Below, one piece after another: positions 28,864 through 36,402 of a stretch of 45,609 nt of DNA. A program made the translations under genes and the position numbers. Position 1 is the stretch's first letter. The number at the start of each line of letters is the position of its first letter. The notes under the pieces were generated by a model. It did no database searches, was not told the origin of the DNA, and was given only the letters and a program-made list of their open reading frames with translations. Source of the DNA: Propionibacterium sp. (GTDB lineage Bacteria > Actinomycetota > Actinomycetes > Propionibacteriales > Propionibacteriaceae); assembly GCA_012838755.1 (NCBI GenBank), contig DUOQ01000002.1:1-45609 (forward strand), given 5' to 3'.

Positions 28864-29639
28864 GCGTCCTCCTCGCTGGCGCGGACGTCGTCCTTGAGCA
28901 GGCTCCAGATCTCGTGGCGCAGCTCGACGAACGCCGGGTCCCGCTCGATGCCGACCGTGCGCGGCCGGGGGAACGGGACGGTGATGTCGTGGGTGATCCG
29001 GCCCGGCCGGGCCGACATCACGAGGATGCGGTCGCCCAGCAGGATCGCCTCCTCGATGTCGTGGGTGACCATCAGCACGGTCTTGCGCTCCGACTCCCAC
29101 AGGGTGAGGAGCTCCTCCTGCATGAGCTGGCGGGTCTGCGCGTCGAGGGCTCCGAGCGGCTCGTCCATGAGCAGTACCGGCGACCCGGTCGCGAACGCCC
29201 GGGCGATGGCCACGCGCTGCCGCATGCCGCCCGACAGCTGGTGCGGGTAGTGGTCGGCGAACGTGGTGAGGCCGACGCGCGCGATCCAGTCCTTCGTGCG
29301 GGCCGTGCGCTCGGACGCCGACGCCCGCGACATGCGCAGGCCGAAGGCGACGTTGTCGGCGACGGTCATCCATGGGAACACGCCGTGCTCCTGGAACACG
29401 AAGGCCTCGGGGATCCGGGTGTCGGTGCGGGCGCGCACGACCTCACCGGAGGTGAGCTGCTCGAGCCCGCCGACGATGCGCAGCAGGGTCGACTTGCCGC
29501 ACCCCGACGGGCCGACGATGCACGTGAAGGACCCCGGCGCCAGGTCGAGGGAGACCCCCTCGAGCGCCCACACGGGGGTGGAGCCGGAGAAGAAGACCTT
29601 GGAGACGTCGCGTGCCTCCAGCCCCGCTGCGGACGTCAT
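28860..29639 (-). CDS. ABC transporter ATP-binding protein (SsuB/TauB-like)
   Basis: [35 protein letters not shown]...[38 protein letters not shown]. Confidence 0.95.
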   Translation of the reverse strand: MTSAAGLEARDVSKVFFSGSTPVWALEGVSLDLAPGSFTCIVGPSGCGKSTLLRIVGGLEQLTSGEVVRARTDTRIPEAFVFQEHGVFPWMTVADNVAFGLRMSRASASERTARTKDWIARVGLTTFADHYPHQLSGGMRQRVAIARAFATGSPVLLMDEPLGALDAQTRQLMQEELLTLWESERKTVLMVTHDIEEAILLGDRILVMSARPGRITHDITVPFPRPRTVGIERDPAFVELRHEIWSLLKDDVRASEEDA

Positions 29640-29775
29640 CGCCCCTCCTCTTCATCCTGTACCGGCTTGTCGGGGCAGCCTAGGTGTCGGGGGCGGCGTT
29701 CCCGGGGGAGCGCCACATCGTGGGCCGGTGGACGGGGGCCGGGCGGGCGGCGTCCGGTGCGTAGAATCGCGCCAC

Positions 29776-30039
29776 GTGAAGACGTTCGAGGAGCTGTTCG
29801 CCGAGCTGACCGAGAAGGCACGGACCCGCCCCGGGGGGTCGGGCACCGTGCGGGAACTGGACGCCGGGGTGCACTTCATCGGCAAGAAGGTCGTCGAGGA
29901 GGCCGCCGAGTCGTGGATGGCGGCCGAGTTCCAGTCCGACGCCGAGACGGCCGAGGAGATCAGCCAGTTGCTCTACCACGTGCAGGTGCTGATGATCGCC
30001 AAGGGCCTCACGCTCGACGACGTCTACCGCTACCTGTGA
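29776..30039 (+). CDS. hisE: Phosphoribosyl-ATP pyrophosphatase (GTG start)
   Basis: (V)[86 protein letters not shown]. Confidence 0.94.
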   Translation: MKTFEELFAELTEKARTRPGGSGTVRELDAGVHFIGKKVVEEAAESWMAAEFQSDAETAEEISQLLYHVQVLMIAKGLTLDDVYRYL

Positions 30040-30050
30040 TCGGAGCTGTT

Positions 30051-30911
30051 GTGAACGACCGTCCCCTCCTGCGCATCGCGCTGCCCAACAAGGGTTCGCT
30101 GAGCGAGGCCACGCACGCGATGCTGACCGAGGCGGGCTACAAGCAGCGCTCCGACAGCAAGGACCTCGTCCTGGTCGACGAGGCCAACGGCGTCGAGTTC
30201 TACTACCTGCGCCCGCGTGACATCGCGGTGTACGTGGGGGAGCGCACACTCGACCTCGGCTTCACCGGCCGCGACATGCTGCTCGACTCGGGGGCCGCGG
30301 CCCAGGAGCTGCTGGCGCTCGGCTTCGGCGGGACGCGGTTCCGCTTCGCCGCGCCCGGCGGCTCGAGCTGGACGGCGTCCGACCTCGAGGGCAAGCGCAT
30401 CGCGACCTCCTACCCGGGCCTGCTCGGCGCGTGGCTGGCCGAGCGCGGCCTCAACGCCCGCCTGATCAAGCTGGACGGCGCGGTCGAGTCGGCGGTCAAG
30501 CTCGGTGTCGCGGACGCCGTGGCCGACGTCGTCGAGACCGGTTCGACCCTCAAGCGGGCCGGGCTGGAGATGTTCGGGGAGCCGATCCTGATCTCGGAGG
30601 CGATCCTGATCCAGCCGGCGGGCGTGGAGCGCCCCGACGGGCTGGACCGCCTGATGCGCCGCCTGGCCGGTGTGATGACGGCCCGCAACTACAAGATGAT
30701 CGACTACAACGTCGCCGCCTCGAACCTCGAGCGCGCCAGCGCGATCACGCCGGGCATCGACAGCCCGACCGTCTCGCACCTGGCCCGCGAGGGGTGGCTG
30801 GCCGTGCGGGCGATGATCCCGGCCAAGGACGCCCCGACGATCATGGACGAGCTGTGGAACGTCGGTGCCGAGGGCATCCTGGTCACCGACATCGCGGCTT
30901 GTAGGCTCTGA
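30051..30911 (+). CDS. hisG: ATP phosphoribosyltransferase (GTG start)
   Basis: NDRPLLRIALPNKGSLSEATHAMLTEAGYKQRSDSKDLVLVDEANGVEFYYLRPRDIAVYVGERTLDLGFTGRDML. Confidence 0.96.
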   Translation: MNDRPLLRIALPNKGSLSEATHAMLTEAGYKQRSDSKDLVLVDEANGVEFYYLRPRDIAVYVGERTLDLGFTGRDMLLDSGAAAQELLALGFGGTRFRFAAPGGSSWTASDLEGKRIATSYPGLLGAWLAERGLNARLIKLDGAVESAVKLGVADAVADVVETGSTLKRAGLEMFGEPILISEAILIQPAGVERPDGLDRLMRRLAGVMTARNYKMIDYNVAASNLERASAITPGIDSPTVSHLAREGWLAVRAMIPAKDAPTIMDELWNVGAEGILVTDIAACRL

Positions 30912-30915
30912 CGAC

Positions 30916-31368
30916 ATGGCTGACTCGTCGACGTGGGAATTCGAGGCGCACCCTCACATGCTGCGCCGGCAGGCGGCGATCTGGACGCTCGTGATGGGCG
31001 GTGGCATGGTCTTCGGTTGGTTCATGCTGCCCGCGAACATCCGGGACCTGTTCAACGGGTTCCAGATCGCGACGCTCATCTTCTTCGTGGTCGTGATGCT
31101 GGGCATCGTGTGGGCCGTCGCGCTCAGCTCGGTCAAGGCCGGTGCGCGGGGGCTGCGGTTCCGCAACCTCTTCACCACGCACGACGTGCCGTGGCACGAG
31201 GTCGCGTCCGTGCGCTTCACCCCCGCCGACCACTGGGCGTTCGTCGAGTTGGCCGACACCTCGGACCGGCCGGTGCTGGGCATCCAGCGCTCCGACGGGC
31301 CGCTGGCCCAGCGCCAGTTCGACGAGCTGAATGGGGTCGCGGCGAAGTACCTGGCGCCGCAGGTGTGA
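30916..31368 (+). CDS. PH-domain membrane protein
   Basis: Two TM segments then ...ARGLRFRNLFTTHDVPWHEVASVRFTPADHWAFVELADTSDRPVLGIQRSDG (bacterial PH-like). Confidence 0.8.
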   Translation: MADSSTWEFEAHPHMLRRQAAIWTLVMGGGMVFGWFMLPANIRDLFNGFQIATLIFFVVVMLGIVWAVALSSVKAGARGLRFRNLFTTHDVPWHEVASVRFTPADHWAFVELADTSDRPVLGIQRSDGPLAQRQFDELNGVAAKYLAPQV

Positions 31369-31383
31369 GGCCCGGGCGGGGCG

Positions 31384-31893
31384 TCAGTTGATGCCGCGCT
31401 TGCGGAGCAGCTCGGCGATCTCGTCCATGTCGGCGTCCCCCGAGGACGCCGCGGGCTTGGCCGCCGGTCGCGGCGTTGGGCTGGCGGTCGCACCCGACGC
31501 CGGGCGGGACCCGGCAGCCGCACCTCGGCCCGTGCTGCCGGAGGTGACCGCCTTGGCCTTCTTCTCCTTCAGCGCTGCGCGGCGGTCGCGGTAGGACTCC
31601 GAGGGGATCAGCCGGCTGCCGAAGGTCAGCAGCGTCGCCAGGCCGGCGAGAACGATCCCGACCCAGACCACCGGGGTGAGCTGCAGGCCGTATGCCCAGT
31701 CGCGCAGCGTCTCGTAGGCGCCGACGACGGCGGGGGCGAGGCCGAGGAGGTAGATCGCCATGGGGACGAGGGTGAGCCCGATCCACCAGAAAACGGTCTT
31801 CACCTGGGCGCGTGACCAGATCAGCGCGGTGATGACGACGAAGACGAGGGTCAGCACACCGGCCACGACCAGGTGGAGCACGTTGGGATCCAT
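31384..31893 (-). CDS. Conserved actinobacterial membrane protein
   Basis: MDPNVLHLVVAGVLTLVFVVITALIWSRAQVKTVFWWIGLTLVPMAIYLLGLAP...DMDEIAELLRKRGIN. Confidence 0.75.
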   Translation of the reverse strand: MDPNVLHLVVAGVLTLVFVVITALIWSRAQVKTVFWWIGLTLVPMAIYLLGLAPAVVGAYETLRDWAYGLQLTPVVWVGIVLAGLATLLTFGSRLIPSESYRDRRAALKEKKAKAVTSGSTGRGAAAGSRPASGATASPTPRPAAKPAASSGDADMDEIAELLRKRGIN

Positions 31894-31963
31894 GGCTCCT
31901 AGCGTAGGGGCTCGACCGGGCGCCGGTTTGGGGGGAACCCCCGGTTGTGGCACGGTGAAGCCC

Positions 31964-32503
31964 ATGAGGACGCTCGGACAGCCCAACGCCGCCTTCGCGG
32001 GGGACCACGGACACCCCGACCCCGCGCTGCGCGAGGTCCTGGCCCAAGCCTACGAGGGTGGCCTGAACTACCACCGGGCGATCGCGGCCCTGTGCACCGC
32101 GCGCCTGCTGCTGCCCATCGTGGCGGCCGGAGACGAGGGGGAACCGGGATCCGGCCCCGACCCCGATCGCCACGCCGAGATGGCGGCGGTGCTGGTCCGG
32201 TCGGACTCCGGTGCCACCGCCGTGCCCGTCTTCACCGGCACCGACTCCCTGACCGCCTGGAAGCCGGACGCCCGACCGGTGCCGTGCACGCTCGACGACG
32301 TGGCCGCGACGGCCATCGAGACGAAGTCGTCGGCCGTGCTCATCGACCTGCCCGGGCCCCACCCGCTGGTGATCGAGCAGGGAGTGATCGACGAACTCGC
32401 CCGGGGCCACCGCCTGGTCGAGCTGCCCGATGGCGGCTTCGGCTGGATGTACCTCGACCGCTCGGACTCCGACACCGACGACGGCCACCCCCACGAACAC
32501 TGA
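31964..32503 (+). CDS. SseB-family protein
   Basis: AEMAAVLVRSDSGATAVPVFTGTDSLTAWKPDARPVPCTLDDVAATAIETKSSAVLIDLPGPHPLVIEQGVIDELARG. Confidence 0.85.
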   Translation: MRTLGQPNAAFAGDHGHPDPALREVLAQAYEGGLNYHRAIAALCTARLLLPIVAAGDEGEPGSGPDPDRHAEMAAVLVRSDSGATAVPVFTGTDSLTAWKPDARPVPCTLDDVAATAIETKSSAVLIDLPGPHPLVIEQGVIDELARGHRLVELPDGGFGWMYLDRSDSDTDDGHPHEH

Positions 32504-32510
32504 GTTCCCT

Positions 32511-32535
32511 TGTCGGCCCTGGAAGGGCGCCGACA
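32511..32535 (+). terminator. Hairpin after the sseB-like gene (no clear T-tract)
   Basis: TGTCGGC-CCTGGAAGGGC-GCCGACA. Confidence 0.45.
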
Positions 32536-32667
32536 CTCACCCTTGTCACTCAGGAGACGCGTGAACAAGCCACGTGTGAGTGACGAACCCGCGTGTCGGG
32601 CGAGTGGGGCGTCCGACTCCCTCCGATGCCGGCGGCGCTTGTGTGAACCTGCCCACCCAGGGGCCGA

Positions 32668-32697
32668 TTGGGCCGAGCCCGGGGCGTCCGCTATGAT
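32668..32697 (+). promoter_or_regulatory. Candidate infC operon promoter
   Basis: TTGGGC-18 nt-TATGAT, about 190 nt before infC. Confidence 0.6.
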
Positions 32698-32820
32698 GGT
32701 CAGGTTCGACCACCAGAACTGGTGTGTCCGTGGCAAGTGGAGTCGCCAAGCTCCCACCCGCTCGACCGTGAGGCCGAGGGGTCCAGGTGCCCCTCCCCGG
32801 AGGGTGAGTGCCGTCGGCTT

Positions 32821-32853
32821 GGGCTCCCGTGTCTACGGGGGCCCTTTTCTCTT
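32821..32853 (+). terminator. infC leader attenuator (intrinsic terminator)
   Basis: GGGCTCCCGT-GTCT-ACGGGGGCCC (10-bp stem, one G.U) followed by TTTTCTCTT, inside the infC 5' leader. Confidence 0.85.
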
Positions 32854-32887
32854 GGTCGAGCCACACGACAACCGATGGAGGACAAGC

Positions 32888-33577
32888 ATCAGCACCGAAC
32901 CGCGCATCAACGAGCGCATCCATGTGAACGAAGTTCGACTTGTTGGCCCGAACGGCGAACAGGTGGGCATCGTGCGCATCGAGGACGCCCTGCGACTGGC
33001 CCGCGAGGCCGACCTCGACCTGGTCGAGGTTGCCGCGCAGGCCCGCCCGCCGGTCGCCAAGCTCATGGACTACGGCAAGTTCAAGTACGAGTCCGCGCAG
33101 AAGGCGCGTGAGAGCCGCCGCAACCAGGCGAACACCGTCATCAAGGAGATGAAGCTTCGCCCGAAGATCGACGGCCACGACTACGAGACGAAGAAGGGCC
33201 ACGTGCTCCGCTTCCTCAAGGCCGGCGACAAGGTGAAGATCACGATCATGTTCCGTGGCCGTGAGCAGAGCCGCCCCGAGCTGGGCTTCAACCTGCTCAA
33301 GAAGCTGGCCGACGACGTGGCCGAGGACGGCATCGTCGAGAGCCAGCCGCGCCAGGACGGCCGCAACATGCTCATGGTGCTCGCCCCGACCCGCAAGAAG
33401 GCCGAGGCTCGCGCCGAGGGCGAGGCGGCCAAGCAGGCCCGCATGTCCGAGCGGAAGCAGGCGGCCGAGGAGGAGGCCCGCCATCTGGCGGAGCACCGCG
33501 CGGCCGAGCAGGGGACGGCGACGCCCAAGAAGAAGCGCGGTCCGGCCGACAACCTCGACCCCGACATCGACCTGTAA
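32888..33577 (+). CDS. infC: Translation initiation factor IF-3 (ATC start codon)
   Basis: ATC AGC ACC GAA CCG CGC ATC AAC...; GGAGGA SD just upstream; [63 protein letters not shown]. Confidence 0.95.
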   Translation: MSTEPRINERIHVNEVRLVGPNGEQVGIVRIEDALRLAREADLDLVEVAAQARPPVAKLMDYGKFKYESAQKARESRRNQANTVIKEMKLRPKIDGHDYETKKGHVLRFLKAGDKVKITIMFRGREQSRPELGFNLLKKLADDVAEDGIVESQPRQDGRNMLMVLAPTRKKAEARAEGEAAKQARMSERKQAAEEEARHLAEHRAAEQGTATPKKKRGPADNLDPDIDL

Positions 33578-33637
33578 GACTCTCGGGCCCCGTGCCCGGC
33601 ACGAACGCGAGTTCACGACAAGAAAGAGAGCGGCGAC

Positions 33638-33832
33638 ATGCCGAAGATGAAGACGCACTCCGGTGCCAAGAAGCGGATCCGGGTCACCGGGAGCGGCAAG
33701 CTCATGCGCCAGCGCGCCGGCAAGCGACACCTCAACGAGCACAAGCCCACCAAGCGCACCCGCCGCTTGTCGGTCGACGTCGAGCTGAGCAAGGCCGACC
33801 AGAAGACCGCGCGCAAGCTGCTCGGCCTCTAG
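33638..33832 (+). CDS. rpmI: 50S ribosomal protein L35
   Basis: [64 protein letters not shown]. Confidence 0.98.
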   Translation: MPKMKTHSGAKKRIRVTGSGKLMRQRAGKRHLNEHKPTKRTRRLSVDVELSKADQKTARKLLGL

Positions 33833-33874
33833 CCGACCCCACCACCACACGCTTTAGAAACAAGGAGATCGATC

Positions 33875-34240
33875 ATGGCTCGCGTCAAGCGCGCAGTGAA
33901 CGCGGCGAAGAAGCGCCGCGAGGTGCTGGAACTCGCCTCCGGCTACCGGGGGCAGCGTTCGCGCCTCTACCGCAAGGCGAAGGAGCAGATGCTCCACAGC
34001 TACACGTACAGCTACGCCCACCGCAAGGACAAGAAGGGCGACTTCCGTTCGCTGTGGATCCAGCGCATCAACGCCGCCGCCCGCGCCAACGGCATGACGT
34101 ACAACCGATTCATCTCGGGCCTCAAGGCCGCTGGCGTTGAGGTCGACCGCAAGATCCTGGCTGACCTGGCCGTCACCGACGAGAACGCGTTCGCGAAGCT
34201 CGTCGAGCTGGCCAAGGCCAACCAGCCTGCGGCTGCCTGA
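33875..34240 (+). CDS. rplT: 50S ribosomal protein L20
   Basis: [70 protein letters not shown]. Confidence 0.98.
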   Translation: MARVKRAVNAAKKRREVLELASGYRGQRSRLYRKAKEQMLHSYTYSYAHRKDKKGDFRSLWIQRINAAARANGMTYNRFISGLKAAGVEVDRKILADLAVTDENAFAKLVELAKANQPAAA

Positions 34241-34261
34241 GCACGTAGGACGACGACGCCG

Positions 34262-34300
34262 AGCGGCAGTCCCCGGGTTCCATCTCCGGGGGCTGCCGCT
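34262..34300 (+). terminator. Strong hairpin terminator after rplT
   Basis: AGCGGCAGTCCCCGG-N9-CCGGGGGCTGCCGCT: 15-bp stem with one G.U. Confidence 0.8.
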
Positions 34301-34353
34301 TCGTGTCACCCGTGGTGTGGCAAGGTGAACCCGAAGATGACAAGGATGGTGAG

Positions 34354-35217
34354 ATGAGCCCCGAACGGATCGAGCTGGACGAGCCGAGCCAGGCTGTCCT
34401 GCGGGAGGCGCGCAAGCTGTTGCGGCGCAAGGAGCGCAAGGAGGCCGGCGAGTTCCTCGTCGAGGGCCGGCAGGCCGTGCGCGAAGCGCTGAAGGCCCCC
34501 GGTGTCGTGAAGTGGTTGTTCGTCCGGTGGGCGAGCGTGCACGACAACGTCGACCTGATCGAGCTGGCCCGCGAGGCGGGCGTCCAGGTGTTCGCGGTCA
34601 GCGAGCAGAACCTGGCCACCATGTCCGACACCGTGACCCCGCAGGGGATCACCGCGGTGGCGCGGAACATCGACATCACCCTCAGCGAGCTACTGGGCAC
34701 CAAGAGCAAGAACCCCGCGCAGGAGAAGAAGAAGCACCGGCGCAGGGACGTCGCCCTCGTGGTGATCTGTGCGCAGATCCGCGACCCCGGCAACGCGGGC
34801 ACCGTGATCCGGTGCGCCGACGCGTTCGGGGCGGACGCGGTGATCCTCAGCACCGACTCGGTCGAGGTGTACAACCCCAAGACCGTGCGCGCGAGCGTCG
34901 GCAGCATCTTCCACCTCCCGGTGGTCACGGGGGTCGACCTCGAGACGGCCATCGACGCGTGCCGCGCGGCAGGGATGCAGGTCTTCGCCACCGACGGTGA
35001 CGCGGGCGTCGACCTGACCGATCTGGACGCCGAGCTGTCGGCGCCGACCGCGTGGGTGATGGGCAACGAGGCGTGGGGCCTTCCGGTGGAGCACCTCGAG
35101 CTCGCCGACCAGACGGTCGCGGTGCCGATCTACGGCCGGGCCGAGTCACTCAACCTCGCCACCGCTGCCGCGATCTGCCTGTACGCCTCGGCCTCGGCCC
35201 AGCGCGCCACCAGCTGA
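34354..35217 (+). CDS. TrmH/SpoU-family RNA 2'-O-methyltransferase
   Basis: LVVICAQIRDPGNAGTVIRCADAFGADAVIL...AWVMGNEAWGLPVEHLELADQTVAVPIYGRAESLNLATAAAICLY: SPOUT motifs. Confidence 0.95.
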   Translation: MSPERIELDEPSQAVLREARKLLRRKERKEAGEFLVEGRQAVREALKAPGVVKWLFVRWASVHDNVDLIELAREAGVQVFAVSEQNLATMSDTVTPQGITAVARNIDITLSELLGTKSKNPAQEKKKHRRRDVALVVICAQIRDPGNAGTVIRCADAFGADAVILSTDSVEVYNPKTVRASVGSIFHLPVVTGVDLETAIDACRAAGMQVFATDGDAGVDLTDLDAELSAPTAWVMGNEAWGLPVEHLELADQTVAVPIYGRAESLNLATAAAICLYASASAQRATS

Positions 35218-35292
35218 CCAACCACCCCCGGACGCCCACGGCCGCGGGAGCGGTCGCGCGTGCGCACGAGCACGAATCGACAAGGAGGGCCC

Positions 35293-36402
35293 ATGTCGGG
35301 GCCGAACGACAACTACGACCCGAAGCAGGTGGCCGCGCTCAGCGCGGAATCCCTGGACGCGATGGTCGCGGCAGCGCTGGAGGCGTTCGCCGTGGCGTCC
35401 GACCCCGCCGCGCTGAAGGAGGCCCGCCTCGCCCACGCCGGTGAGCGCGCTCCCATCGCCCTGGCCAACCGCGAGATCGGCGCGCTGCCCCCGGCCGCGC
35501 GCAAGGACGCCGGCCAGCGCATCGGCGCCGCCCGCGGCCGGATCACCGAGGCCCTGGCGGCCCGCCAGGTCGAGGTCGACGCCGCCGAGCTCGAGCGCGC
35601 GCTGGTCGAGGAGACCGTCGACGTCACCCTGCCCGTCGACCTGGCCCCGCAGGGGGCGATCCACCCGATCACGGGTCTCATCGACCTGATGAGCGACGTG
35701 TTCGTCGCCATGGGCTGGGAGATCGCCGAGGGCCCCGAGGCCGAGGCCGAGTGGCTGAACTTCGACGCGCTCAACATCAGCGCCGACCACCCGGCGCGCG
35801 GGGAGTCCGACACGCTCTTCGTGGCCCCGGCCGACAGCCACGTCGTGCTGCGCACGCACACGTCGCCGGTGCAGATCCGGTCGCTGCTCGACCGGCCCCT
35901 GCCGGTCTACGTGGTGTGCCCGGGCAAGGTTTACCGCGCCGACGAGTTCGACGCCACGCACGTGCCGGTGTTCCACCAGATCGAGGGCCTGGTCGTCGAC
36001 AAGGGCATCACGATGGCCCACCTCAAGGGGACGCTCGACCACTTGGCGAAGGAGATGTTCGGCGACATCCGGACGCGCTTCCGCCCCAACTACTTCCCGT
36101 TCACCGAGCCGAGCGCCGAGTACGACCTGGAGTGCTTCGTCTGCCACGGCGCCTCGGTCGGCAACCCCGACGCACCCTGCAAGACGTGCCGCAGCGAGGG
36201 CTGGATCGAGTGGGGCGGCTGTGGCGTGGTCAACCCGCGCGTGCTCGAGGCCGCCGGGGTCGACAGCAGCGTGTACTCCGGCTTCGCGTTCGGCATGGGG
36301 ATCGAGCGCACGCTGATGTTCCGCAACAACGCCGCCGACATGCGCGACATGGTCGAGGGAGACGTCCGGTTCAGCCGGATGCTGAAGGGAGAGTCCCGGT
36401 GA
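35293..36402 (+). CDS. pheS: Phenylalanyl-tRNA synthetase alpha subunit
   Basis: HTSPVQIRSLLDRPLPVYVVCPGKVYRADEFDATHVPVFHQIEGLVVD...FAFGMGIERTLMFRN. Confidence 0.97.
   Translation: MSGPNDNYDPKQVAALSAESLDAMVAAALEAFAVASDPAALKEARLAHAGERAPIALANREIGALPPAARKDAGQRIGAARGRITEALAARQVEVDAAELERALVEETVDVTLPVDLAPQGAIHPITGLIDLMSDVFVAMGWEIAEGPEAEAEWLNFDALNISADHPARGESDTLFVAPADSHVVLRTHTSPVQIRSLLDRPLPVYVVCPGKVYRADEFDATHVPVFHQIEGLVVDKGITMAHLKGTLDHLAKEMFGDIRTRFRPNYFPFTEPSAEYDLECFVCHGASVGNPDAPCKTCRSEGWIEWGGCGVVNPRVLEAAGVDSSVYSGFAFGMGIERTLMFRNNAADMRDMVEGDVRFSRMLKGESR

Noticed and set aside
32510-32887. N-terminal extension of infC in the ORF track
   Set aside because: Covers the promoter, terminator hairpin and leader; SD and homology place the start at ATC 32888
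36121-36210. Zinc-finger-like CFVCHGASVGNPDAPCKTCRSEGW insertion in PheS as a novelty
   Set aside because: I recall similar Cys-rich inserts as common in actinobacterial PheS, so not treated as new
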